DNA of 64,000 nt from Acidobacteriota bacterium (GTDB lineage Bacteria > Acidobacteriota > Blastocatellia > UBA7656). The stretch covers positions 62,001-126,000 of the forward strand of contig JBFMDH010000016.1 in NCBI GenBank assembly GCA_040754075.1, written 5' to 3'. The notes below the pieces were generated by a model that saw only the letters and a list, made by a program, of their open reading frames with translations, was not told the DNA's origin and made no database searches. This document shows positions 44,583 through 53,290 of this stretch, piece after piece (the first letter of the stretch is position 1; each line of letters opens with the position of its first letter). Made by a program: the position numbers and the translations under genes.

Positions 44583-45065
44583 TTATTGGAGTTCTTTAGC
44601 CATCCTTTTTCTTCGCTTTATTGATTCGTTTGTAAGAAGAACCGCTATACAGAATAAGTCAATAGCCCAACCTTCGATGGTTTGTTGAATTGTGATAATT
44701 AGCACAGGTAGTATTAAATAACCGCCCAGAATACTTTCCAATTGTTCCAAAAAACTTAAAGGAACAGGTTTAGGGTAATAAATGGTGGAAACCAATGGAA
44801 AGTAAATTGGCAAGAAAGCGATTGTCCCAAGTAATAGATTGAGGCTCAATGGCGTTTTCCTTTGCTTGCTTAATTCGTAGTTGTGCCAGATTAACATCAA
44901 TATGATTGCAGAAAAAAGACTCCAAAGAATAAAAAAGATTGAAAGATTGCGGGAGAAATAGGTGTATATCGCAACACCGATATAGAAGAACAAACCAGCG
45001 CTGAAAATCTGCGCCAAACTTCGGGATATCGGATATTCTTTACCACCTCTTTTAAAAATATCCAT
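44583..45065 (-). CDS. Membrane protein of unknown function
   Basis: The ATG at 45065 has AGGAGA about nine bases upstream, so it is preferred to the start at 45086. The protein (160 residues) has a basic N-terminus, four to five membrane helices and a basic C-terminal tail (IKRRKRMAKELQ). No family recognised. It lies 165 bases downstream of the Rhs fragment, where an immunity-type gene would be expected. Confidence 0.6.
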   Translation of the reverse strand: MDIFKRGGKEYPISRSLAQIFSAGLFFYIGVAIYTYFSRNLSIFFILWSLFSAIILMLIWHNYELSKQRKTPLSLNLLLGTIAFLPIYFPLVSTIYYPKPVPLSFLEQLESILGGYLILPVLIITIQQTIEGWAIDLFCIAVLLTNESIKRRKRMAKELQ

Positions 45066-45230
45066 AATTGATGTTCTCCTAAGCAATGAAGTGAGCTTGA
45101 AATAATTCCTGCTGTGCTCACTATATGCATTTCAAAAGGAATTATGCTTATGTAGGTTGTATTCTCAGGTTCGGCTCACCTTCGGCGAAGTTTCAAAAGC
45201 GAAGGCTTATCAAACGCTTTCACGATACCT

Positions 45231-45672
45231 TTAATAACCGGTCGAATAATTTTTGCCTTCGATGTTGTAAGCAAGAGATTGCAGGTTGAGGCGGTCGCCA
45301 CCATTGCCGCCGTTACCTTGTCCAATGTTGGAATAGGTATAAGTTTCCGAATACCCTGTGCCTACCGTGACCGAGAGCAACAAGCCTTTGAAGATGCTGG
45401 TTTGGTTGTTGTCATAATTGTAAGTGACCGTTGGCGTCGAAGCTACACCTGACGCGCCCGCCGTGTTGTAGCTGATGCTGGTTAAACGATTCAACGTGTC
45501 ATAGGAATATGTGGTGATGACGCCTCTGGCATCGGTGCGGGTTGCGACCGCACCGAAATCGGTGTAGGAGTATTTCATCGTCCACAGCGTCCCCGTGCCG
45601 TCATTGATGGTCGCCGTCTGTTCAGGGATTTTCTCGAATAGCAACCTGCCCGCCGCGTCGTACTTGAAGGAT
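45231..45672 (-). pseudogene. Duplicated fragment of the Rhs gene
   Basis: About 440 bases match 48611-49052 at a constant offset of 3,380 with no indel; I count about 25-30 base differences by eye. The frame is open but has no ribosome site or ATG: it begins right after a TAA ('SFKYDAAGRLLFEKIPEQ') and ends 'NIEGKNYSTGY' plus TAA. It encodes two to three YD-repeat units corresponding to the middle of the large Rhs protein. It is a remnant, not a complete gene. Confidence 0.85.
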
Positions 45673-45684
45673 TAGCTATCGGGT

Positions 45685-46158
45685 TCACATTGAATTCCGC
45701 GACTTACCCAAAAAACTGGTTAGTTTGGATAATGATATTAAAGCAAGATGAACCAATGTGGTTATCACTATCGCTCCTAATGTTCCCTTGTGGGTTGCCA
45801 GTATAGGTGTGAATATAGGAAACAGCAATGTCCCCAAAAATACAACCCTCAATCCCTCGGAACTTGTGAAACCTCCCCCCAAAAAACTTGCTTCAACCAT
45901 CATGTAAAGCGGGCCTAATATCCATATTCCAAGAAGCAGGAAGATTGCTCGAATTTCAAAGGGAAACTCAAGACTCTTCCAAAATTTTAAAATAACCACG
46001 TAGCTTAACAGGGTAGTAACAGGCAAAATAGCAGTAAGAAGAAGTACGTCCATCCCGGAAAAATTATTTCCTCTAGCAAGATGCAATAAAATACTAGGAA
46101 GCCAGAAAACGAGTCCCCCAATTCCAAAATGTTTTACCAATGCTATTAATTTAGCCAT
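45685..46158 (-). CDS. Small membrane protein, paralogue A
   Basis: The 157-residue protein has about five membrane helices and is clearly related to the gene at 46286-46750: both share 'WLPS/WIPS..LH..RGN.FS', 'LLGIWILGP' and 'GGGF'. An AAGGAAGG site precedes the ATG. Its stop lies only 12 bases from the end of the Rhs fragment. Candidate immunity protein; no known family recognised. Confidence 0.7.
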   Translation of the reverse strand: MAKLIALVKHFGIGGLVFWLPSILLHLARGNNFSGMDVLLLTAILPVTTLLSYVVILKFWKSLEFPFEIRAIFLLLGIWILGPLYMMVEASFLGGGFTSSEGLRVVFLGTLLFPIFTPILATHKGTLGAIVITTLVHLALISLSKLTSFLGKSRNSM

Positions 46159-46285
46159 GTTTACTTACCTTCCTTTACTCTCTTAAGCAGAAATACAGTA
46201 TAAGAGGATTAAACGAATAGCGAATCCTTGGTATGTTAATCACCACTACACGATAAGCATGACAAAAAGCACTTGGCATGAGTCT

Positions 46286-46750
46286 TTATTTTAATTCTCC
46301 TTTAATAAAAAGGAGTTGTGGAAACGTGGATGTTAAAATCAGGACAGCGGTAATAATTAAGAGGGCATATAATGTTCCGTCGAAAACTGACATCGAAAAT
46401 GTAGTGATAGGAAAGACAAGAGTTCCAAATAGTAACCTAACCCATGCTCCGCTTTGAGCAAAACCACCGCCTGTATAACTGGCGCTTATGAACATAAAAA
46501 AAGGACCTAAAATCCATATCCCTAATAGAATTGAAATGGAGAATAATCGTTTGCTTATACCCCAATATTTCAACCAACGATATACTAATACCAAGATGCC
46601 CGCAATTAATGAAGGCATAAAATATGTAAGGAAAATTTCATCTCTTCTAGAAAACTCATTCCCCCTGATTGCATGAAGAAACACGCTCGGAATCCAATAT
46701 ATGCTCCCTCCTATGACTGTATTAGCTAAAGCTACCTTATGGATTTTCAT
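46286..46750 (-). CDS. Small membrane protein, paralogue B
   Basis: The ATG at 46750 is chosen because GGAGG lies at 46762-46766; it also matches the length of paralogue A (154 against 157 residues). There are about five membrane helices, with 'SILLGIWILGPFFMFISASYTGGGF' (quoted as LLGIWILGPFFMF) as the most conserved part. It is the first gene downstream of the Rhs protein (216-base gap), the usual position of the cognate immunity gene of a polymorphic toxin. Confidence 0.7.
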   Translation of the reverse strand: MKIHKVALANTVIGGSIYWIPSVFLHAIRGNEFSRRDEIFLTYFMPSLIAGILVLVYRWLKYWGISKRLFSISILLGIWILGPFFMFISASYTGGGFAQSGAWVRLLFGTLVFPITTFSMSVFDGTLYALLIITAVLILTSTFPQLLFIKGELK

Positions 46751-46966
46751 GTCTTTAATTACCTCCAACTTTTTAACTTTCTTTACATAACGCAATAGTT
46801 CGGACACGGTTTACTGGGCGACCTGCTGTAAGGTATAGATTTTTGTAGGCGGTTGAATTTCTTCATAGTTAGAGGTTGTCTAAACTTGCAAAAAAATCAT
46901 CTTTGAACCTACCGCTTATTGATTCTAAAGAACTTTTTGTCTATAAAAACTGTCCGAAGTAGTGTT

Positions 46967-49900
46967 CTATGGAAGATTGCAAAAAGAATTACAAATCTCA
47001 AATGCTGTAATATGGGCAGCAGTTTGACAAGCATAAAATGCTTCTGCTGATGGGGAAATACTACAGGCATAAGCAGTATCCATTAATTGAATATAAAACC
47101 TCCTACAATTATTGGTGCAGGTGTTTGAAGCAGCTCTGCATACTATTTGTGCCCCTACGCAATAATATGATACCTGTCCTGCGCCCGATGCTGTTTTGCA
47201 TTTCTTTCTATAATAATTGCAACTGGTAGTTCCCGGACAACTACAACCGCCTCCACCACCGAAGGCACTTCCATCAGCATCAATGGGATTCCCACAACGG
47301 TCAAACTCACAGCTTGAAAATTCCGGCGGACAATAAAACGGCACATTCGGGCTTTGGCAAGGACCTTGGGCATTCAAGCCGCGTGGGTCAGTTAACAGAA
47401 TCGGGTCATTGACGACATAGCTGTAGCGGCTCAACTTCTGCGGTTGCTGGTAATGATTATTCCCTTTGTTCCCGCCACAAGTCATTCTTTTTGCGGCTTT
47501 GAATCCCTTATCAAGCAGTGGGTCAACGGTCTCGAATCTGCCGATTGCTAAGCTGTAATAGCGATTAACGGCATAATCCAAGCCAATCTCTGAGTCGCGT
47601 TCATAACTGGTGAAGCGATGCTTGTCTGATTCGCCGCTCACGCCCAACTCTTCACCAAACGGCAAATGGGCTTGTCTGCCGACGACTGTGCCACTCGCAT
47701 CCAACACCACTCTCGCGCTCAACCGGTCACTCAAAAAATAGCGGGTGTTGCCATTTTCGATTTTGGCAATCAACTTGCTCCCCGTGTTGATGTATCGGGT
47801 GATGACCGCGCCGGTCGCGCCGTTGTGTTCGGCAAGTACCTGAAAGCCTTCCCAGACATAATGGGTAATGGTCGCGCCAACGGTTTTTTTCACCCTGCGG
47901 TTCTTGTGGTCGTAAGCATAGACACTCGCGCCGCTATCGGCTGCGACGATGCGGTTTTCAGCGTCAAACACATAGCTGTGCTGTCCGTCGCTGGTGACAT
48001 TGCCCGCGTTGTCGTAAGTGTAATTCAACGTCGCGCCTTGCGTGACCGAAGTGATGCGATTAGTCGCGGTTCCGCCTGATTGTTGCAAGGTGATGGATTG
48101 GATTTGATTGCCGCCTGTGGTGGCATCCCACATTCCTGTGCGATTGCCCCAGCGGTCATAGGCAAAGCGGCGTTGGGCTGATGTTGCATTGGTCGTTTGA
48201 TAGGAGGTGACTAACCGACTCAATAAATCATAAGTGTAACTGGCGCTCTCGGTCGTTGAGTTAATCGTGCCGCTGATGCTCATCAATTGCCCGCTATTAC
48301 CGGCGGTTGAGCCGACGCCATTTTGTCCGGCGGCGGCGGCATAGTTGTAGGTCAAATTCAGCAAACTGGTCGCCCCCTTGGTTGCCGTTTGCGAGGTCAG
48401 TTGCATTCGATTGGTGTCATAGCCGAAGGTTTCGTTGATTACTGTGCCACTGGTGTTCAAGGTATCGCCGGTCACTTGCCCCGCATTGTTGTAGGCTACG
48501 TTGCTCAACCACGCCACGCCTGAAGAGTTCTTCAACTTCAACAAGCGCCCTTTGTTGTCGTACTCAGGATAGAGGTGCCCGATTTGTGTGCGTTGATTGG
48601 CTTGGTTGTATTGATAACTGGTCGAATAATTTTTGCCTTCGATGTTGTAAGCAAGAGATTGCAGATTGAGGCGGTCGCCACCATTCGCGCCGTTACCTTG
48701 TCCAATGTTGGAATAGGTATAAGTTTCCGAATACCCTGTGCCTACCGTGACCGAGAGCAACAAGCCTTTGAAGATGCTGGTTTGATTGTTGTCATAAGTG
48801 TAAGTGATGGTTGGCGTCGCTGCCACCCCCGATGCCCCGCTGGTGTTGTAGCTGATGCTGGTTAAACGATTCAAGCTGTCATAGGAATAGGTGGTGATGA
48901 CGCCTCTGGCATCGGTGCGGGTTGCGACTGCACCGAAATCGGTGTAGGCGTATTTCATCGTCCACAGCGTTCCCGTGCCGTCATTGATGGTCGCCGTCTG
49001 TTCGGGGATTTTTTCATAAAGCAAATGTCCTGCCGCGTCATATTTGAACGAGCGAATCTGTCCGCCCTGATTGACCTGCGTCAGACGGTCAGCCATATCA
49101 TAAGTGTAAGCGGTCTCCTGCGAGAGCGCGCCGGTCGTGACCTCTTGCTCCGTGACTTTAATGAGCCTGCCCAAGCTGTCCACCTCGCGTTTAATTTTCC
49201 GATTCACTTGATCGGTGACGGTTGTGATTTTGCCATTGTAAGCCGTTGTCACGGTGTTGCTATCAGGCGTCGTAATCACTGTGCCGCGACCGAGGGTGTC
49301 GTATTGATAAGTGGTCGCCGGAGCCGGAGTGCCGCCCGCTTGAAAGGGATGGGTGCGGCTGGTCATTCTGCCCAGGTTGTTGTAAGCCATGTTGACTTGC
49401 CCGCCGTGTTCATTGATTTCCTGAATCGCTTGTCCCCAGCCATCATAGACCGTCGAGGTGGTGATGGTTTTAGTCACCCCACCTTCAACATACTGCTGCG
49501 TCGTTGAACTCGGCAAGCCCCAGCCATTATAACTCGTTGAATTGGTCGCACCTGTCGGGCTGGTCGTTCCAGTCAACAGATTGCCTGAGCCGTAGCTATA
49601 CGCGGTGATTTGTCCGTTCGGGTCAGTGTTAGTTTGCAGGTTGCCGCTATTGAAACTGTAGCTCATCGCGTCGGTCAAATAGATACCACTGGTATTGCCG
49701 CGTGTCGCTTGTTCGGCTTTCGACCAATAGGTGTTCTGTCCGAAGGTGTAGCTCTTTTCGTTGCAACACGAAATCTGCTCTTTCACGCGATTGCCGAACA
49801 TATCGTAATTTCTGGTGTGAGTGTCAAACGTATTGCTCGAAATATTTGTCCACTCTTTGACCGTCGTTGGATTACCGTGCGTCGTGCCGTTGTAACTGGC

Positions 49901-50890
49901 AATATAGCCCGGCGGGTTGGCTCCCGAATAAGTCGTCACCGTCGTGTTGTCATATTGATATTCGGTCTTGGCTATCAACACATCATCGCCGTCATTGGTG
50001 TTCTCCTGTGCGTCGTAAATCTCGACCGTCTGCAACAGGCTTCTCAGATAGGCATCAACATACTGTTGATAAGGAACGTAGGTATTGTGGGTTCGCCTGC
50101 GGACTTTCCATTGCCCGCCGATTTGATTGCCGTATTCGCGTTTGTCGGTGATGTTGCCGTATTGGTCATAACTGAAATCCACTTTGCTGGCGGTGTTGGT
50201 GTCGTCATAACTGGTGATCGTTTGCACCTGTGGTTGTCCGCCCGCGTCGTTGGCATAAGTGTACACGGTTTTCGCTACGGTCGTGCCGCCGCTGGTGCGA
50301 ATTTCCGATTGCGTGATGCCGAGGCTGCCGGGCGTCAGTCGCAAAGTCGAATTATCCGGGCGAGTGATGACATAAACACCTGAACTGGTCGAATAAGCAT
50401 AGGTCGCGTTCGGCGCGTTGGTCGCGGTCTCTGTGCGTTGGGTAAAGGTAGGTCCTCCATAAATCGCTTCGCCTTGTGCTGCACCCGCTCGACAGATGAG
50501 ACGAGCTTGTCCAGGCTGTAAAAAAGTAGCGCGCCCGGTGTCATCAATGGTGAGGATGTTGCGGTCGGAAGTTTCCCATGAGAACTTCGCGCCGTGAACG
50601 ATTTCCCCATTTGCATCAACACCCAAAGCGGTGAAAATTTGCGCTTCGTTGAGGTAGCCAACGAATTTGAATGGCGATATACGAATCCGCGACACGCGAT
50701 TATTGCGTTCAGTCATCGTTTCTTGCCTGGGTAATTTGGCTTTTGTATTGAATAACCATTTGATGAAGTCGGGTAATAATTTGAATGATGAAGCGCTCAC
50801 GTTGGCGGCTCCACTCCAAGTTGTAGAGGCAAACGCCTTCGCGCCTTCGATAAAAGAATGCTGAACCGGAAAAATTAACAAGCTCAACAT
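46967..50890 (-). CDS. Rhs/YD-repeat protein with a cysteine-rich C-terminal tip
   Basis: About 1,307 residues. A short hydrophobic N-terminus (1-23) may be a leader; the frame is open further upstream without a better start. Residues 70-140 resemble a BIG2-like domain. Then follow many YD repeats ('YTYDMADRLTQVNQGGQIRS'-type units), the Rhs-core end 'RFETVDPLLDKGF' and the plug motif 'SRYSYVVNDPILLTDPRGLN'. Rhs shells encapsulate a variable C-terminal toxin. Here the tip is about 135 residues with 16 cysteines and several C-x3-6-C pairs; I recognise no toxin family. Two membrane-protein paralogues downstream are candidate immunity genes. Confidence 0.88.
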   Translation of the reverse strand: MLSLLIFPVQHSFIEGAKAFASTTWSGAANVSASSFKLLPDFIKWLFNTKAKLPRQETMTERNNRVSRIRISPFKFVGYLNEAQIFTALGVDANGEIVHGAKFSWETSDRNILTIDDTGRATFLQPGQARLICRAGAAQGEAIYGGPTFTQRTETATNAPNATYAYSTSSGVYVITRPDNSTLRLTPGSLGITQSEIRTSGGTTVAKTVYTYANDAGGQPQVQTITSYDDTNTASKVDFSYDQYGNITDKREYGNQIGGQWKVRRRTHNTYVPYQQYVDAYLRSLLQTVEIYDAQENTNDGDDVLIAKTEYQYDNTTVTTYSGANPPGYIASYNGTTHGNPTTVKEWTNISSNTFDTHTRNYDMFGNRVKEQISCCNEKSYTFGQNTYWSKAEQATRGNTSGIYLTDAMSYSFNSGNLQTNTDPNGQITAYSYGSGNLLTGTTSPTGATNSTSYNGWGLPSSTTQQYVEGGVTKTITTSTVYDGWGQAIQEINEHGGQVNMAYNNLGRMTSRTHPFQAGGTPAPATTYQYDTLGRGTVITTPDSNTVTTAYNGKITTVTDQVNRKIKREVDSLGRLIKVTEQEVTTGALSQETAYTYDMADRLTQVNQGGQIRSFKYDAAGHLLYEKIPEQTATINDGTGTLWTMKYAYTDFGAVATRTDARGVITTYSYDSLNRLTSISYNTSGASGVAATPTITYTYDNNQTSIFKGLLLSVTVGTGYSETYTYSNIGQGNGANGGDRLNLQSLAYNIEGKNYSTSYQYNQANQRTQIGHLYPEYDNKGRLLKLKNSSGVAWLSNVAYNNAGQVTGDTLNTSGTVINETFGYDTNRMQLTSQTATKGATSLLNLTYNYAAAAGQNGVGSTAGNSGQLMSISGTINSTTESASYTYDLLSRLVTSYQTTNATSAQRRFAYDRWGNRTGMWDATTGGNQIQSITLQQSGGTATNRITSVTQGATLNYTYDNAGNVTSDGQHSYVFDAENRIVAADSGASVYAYDHKNRRVKKTVGATITHYVWEGFQVLAEHNGATGAVITRYINTGSKLIAKIENGNTRYFLSDRLSARVVLDASGTVVGRQAHLPFGEELGVSGESDKHRFTSYERDSEIGLDYAVNRYYSLAIGRFETVDPLLDKGFKAAKRMTCGGNKGNNHYQQPQKLSRYSYVVNDPILLTDPRGLNAQGPCQSPNVPFYCPPEFSSCEFDRCGNPIDADGSAFGGGGGCSCPGTTSCNYYRKKCKTASGAGQVSYYCVGAQIVCRAASNTCTNNCRRFYIQLMDTAYACSISPSAEAFYACQTAAHITAFEICNSFCNLP

Positions 50891-50893
50891 CAA

Positions 50894-51300
50894 TATCAGA
50901 CAGAGCGGGATTCGGATAAATTTAGATTTGCCAATTAAGGCATGAAACTTGCGATGCGATTTTATGCAGGATTAAATGTCTCTCGGAATTCATCACTATC
51001 TCCTTTCCGGTTATCCCCGTCTTCGGCTATTGTGGCGCAATGTTTCCGGTCACGCGCAAGATTTTCTGAGCCTATGCGCGGCGATGAAAACTGCGCGCTG
51101 AGGTAAACAAATCCCTAACTCGAAACTTTTTCGATTTGGGAAACGCTTTGGTATCTGTTGACGAAAAAGATTTCATTTGCGATGCAACTTTGGAAACTAT
51201 TTTAAAATTTTTTCGGAGCGATATTGAGGAAATAATGAGCAATAGCTCGGTCGTAAGAGAGCGCCTGCTTGCTTGACTCGCGCCCTCTCTTACGGTCGGG
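50894..51300. other. Intergenic region upstream of the Rhs gene
   Basis: About 400 bases between two minus-strand genes. It contains the hairpin at 51253-51293 and otherwise no gene. Residual sense in the Rhs frame continues upstream of the start (residues reading '...KFHALIGKSKFIRIPLC') without an ATG, GTG or TTG in good context, so the true N-terminus may be altered. Confidence 0.4.
51253..51293. repeat. Hairpin next to the HD-GYP stop codon
   Basis: gtaagagagcgc (51253-51264) pairs with gcgccctctcttac (51280-51293) with a two-base bulge. On the minus strand it follows the TAG stop (51301-51303) by eight bases and could also act as the terminator. Confidence 0.6.
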
Positions 51301-52557
51301 CTACTGACAGGAGATGGTTAGGTCAAATCGGTCTATCATATCGCGCAATTTTTCGACAATCGCTTCGCGGTCAAATTGCAAGCCGATTTTTGAAATGAAC
51401 ACCCGTTCACGGATGATGCCGTTAATCTCTTTGAGTAGCAGACGACAAAACGCCGTAATCACTCCGGCATCGAATTGGCTGTTGGTATGTTTTTCGAGTT
51501 CGCCAAGCGCCACTTCCAGCGGCAATCGTTTGCGATACGGTCTATCGGTCATCATCGCGTCAAAGGAATCGGCAAACGTCACAATGCGTGAGCCGAGCGG
51601 AATTTCATCGCCGCGCAGTCCGTTCGGATAACCCGTGCCATCGACTCTTTCGTGATGGCATTTGGTCATATAAGCGATGTCCTGCCACGGGCGGCGAATG
51701 TGCGACAGGATTTCATATCCCGCCATCGGGTGTTTGTTCAACTCTTTGAATTCGCGTTCACTGAGCGGTTGCGGATTGTTGATGATGCTGCGGTCAACCG
51801 TGATTTTGCCGATGTCGTGCAGGTAGCCGGCGACGCTGATGTATTCCAACTCGTCGCCGGTGACGCCCATCTCTTTGGCGATGGCTTCCGAATACCTGGC
51901 AACCCGTTCGGAATGCCCGCTGGTGTAGGCATCTTTCAAATCGATTGCTGCGCCAAATGCCGCCACCGTGTCTTTATAAACCGAATGCATTTCGCGGTAG
52001 AGGCGACGATTTTCCTCGGCGCGGCGTTTGAGCGAAATAATCAACCTCTGATTATAAAGCGCCAGCCCAATGTGGCGCGCAATGGTGTTGATGATTTCCA
52101 AATCTTCATCTTGAAATGGTTCGCCTGAGATTTTTTCCGAAAGGTAGATGACGCCCATCAATTCGCTTCTGACGGTCATCGGAACGATTAAATCGGCGCG
52201 AAGCTTTTTAAACATTTCCCCATGACGACGAACGAAATGCGCCAATCCGTTGCGCTCTGCGTGTAAGTTAATCGGTTTCAGGCAACCGGCGATTTTTTCG
52301 GCTTCATCGCCTCCGAGTTCGATTTTTTGCCCGACTGCGCCATGCAACCCTTTCGCGGCGATGATTTTCAGTTGTCGCGGTTTTTCGCTGAATCGCGCAA
52401 TTGCGCCTTTGGGAATCGCCATCGTGCCCAGACAGGTATGCAGGGAAGCGCGCATCAGTTCATCGAAATTTTCCTGTGAGGTGATTTCAGCGCCTAAATC
52501 GGTGAGCGCGCCGAGTGTATGCAGCATTTTTCTGACGGTTAGATTATTCGGACTCAT
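51301..52557 (-). CDS. GAF-HD-GYP protein, probable c-di-GMP phosphodiesterase
   Basis: The ATG at 52557 has GGAGGAGGGG just upstream. The protein (418 residues) has a GAF domain (about 25-175) and an HD-GYP domain (about 205-370): 'YTSGHSERVARYS', 'GYLHDIGKI', 'HHERVDGTGYPNG', 'DSFDAMMTDRPYRK'. All key residues (H, HD, K, HH, GYP) are present, so c-di-GMP hydrolysis is expected. The C-terminal 60 residues are a separate helical tail. It ends the minus-strand signalling block with STAS, ATPase and GGDEF genes. Confidence 0.9.
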   Translation of the reverse strand: MSPNNLTVRKMLHTLGALTDLGAEITSQENFDELMRASLHTCLGTMAIPKGAIARFSEKPRQLKIIAAKGLHGAVGQKIELGGDEAEKIAGCLKPINLHAERNGLAHFVRRHGEMFKKLRADLIVPMTVRSELMGVIYLSEKISGEPFQDEDLEIINTIARHIGLALYNQRLIISLKRRAEENRRLYREMHSVYKDTVAAFGAAIDLKDAYTSGHSERVARYSEAIAKEMGVTGDELEYISVAGYLHDIGKITVDRSIINNPQPLSEREFKELNKHPMAGYEILSHIRRPWQDIAYMTKCHHERVDGTGYPNGLRGDEIPLGSRIVTFADSFDAMMTDRPYRKRLPLEVALGELEKHTNSQFDAGVITAFCRLLLKEINGIIRERVFISKIGLQFDREAIVEKLRDMIDRFDLTISCQ

Positions 52558-52682
52558 ACCCCTCCTCCAAAATAATTCCTGTCCGTTCGGTTGACAGAAC
52601 CAATCCCTCACTTTTACGGCAGCCCCGTAAAAAGTTTTAGCCAGTTCTTATGCAGATGTGTCCTGTAGCCAGCGTTCAGATT

Positions 52683-53039
52683 TTACGATGCATAGGCATA
52701 CAATTTTGCTAAAGCGATTTGTTCCGTCTCTTCGACATAAACGTGTGACATCAACCCCAGCATTTCAAACAACTCGCGGTTTGAATCGTTGAGGTTTGAA
52801 AGCAGCAAGGTGCCCTTTGCCGCTTTGATGGTTTCCATCACTTCCAGCAGAATTGAAATGCCGATGCTGTTAATCAACTCGGTTTCCTCGAAATTAATTA
52901 CCAGACGTTTTACACCATTGCCTAAAAATTCTTTGCATTGATGTTCGATGACTTCACCGCGCAATTGATTGAGATAGGCGCCGGGATAGATGATGGCTGC
53001 GCCATTAACCAGTTTCGATTTTATTGTTACCGTCTTCAT
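52683..53039 (-). CDS. STAS-domain anti-sigma-factor antagonist-like protein
   Basis: The 118-residue protein is a single STAS domain of the SpoIIAA/RsbV type: 'VKRLVINFEETELINSIGISILLEVME' (quoted as VINFEETELINSIGISIL). A serine is retained at residue 58, in the loop that is phosphorylated in SpoIIAA (N-S-I-G here, D-S-S/T-G usual). The cognate kinase is probably the RsbW-like domain of the ATPase encoded immediately upstream. A GAGGGG site precedes the ATG. Confidence 0.88.
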   Translation of the reverse strand: MKTVTIKSKLVNGAAIIYPGAYLNQLRGEVIEHQCKEFLGNGVKRLVINFEETELINSIGISILLEVMETIKAAKGTLLLSNLNDSNRELFEMLGLMSHVYVEETEQIALAKLYAYAS

Positions 53040-53290
53040 TCAAATCCCCTCTTAAAACCTTTTCAGCATCCCAAGCCAGAACCTGATTCGTCCAAGCAGA
53101 ACGATGTTTTTTTCGTGGTGAGGCCATTCAGCATTGCCAAAAAGTTTAATTGATTCAGACAGCGCTTTTGCCCTGCAATGATTTTGCAAAGTTCGTGGGG
53201 GTATCCGCTCAAATGTTGGGGCAAGCGAGAAAATGCGACTTTAGATTTTACCGGGATGTGTTTGCTCTTTCGTTATTAACCGGCGACATC

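Noticed and set aside
49610-50383. A 257-codon plus-strand frame inside the Rhs region
   Set aside because: It is antisense to YD repeats; periodic codon use there leaves the opposite strand open.
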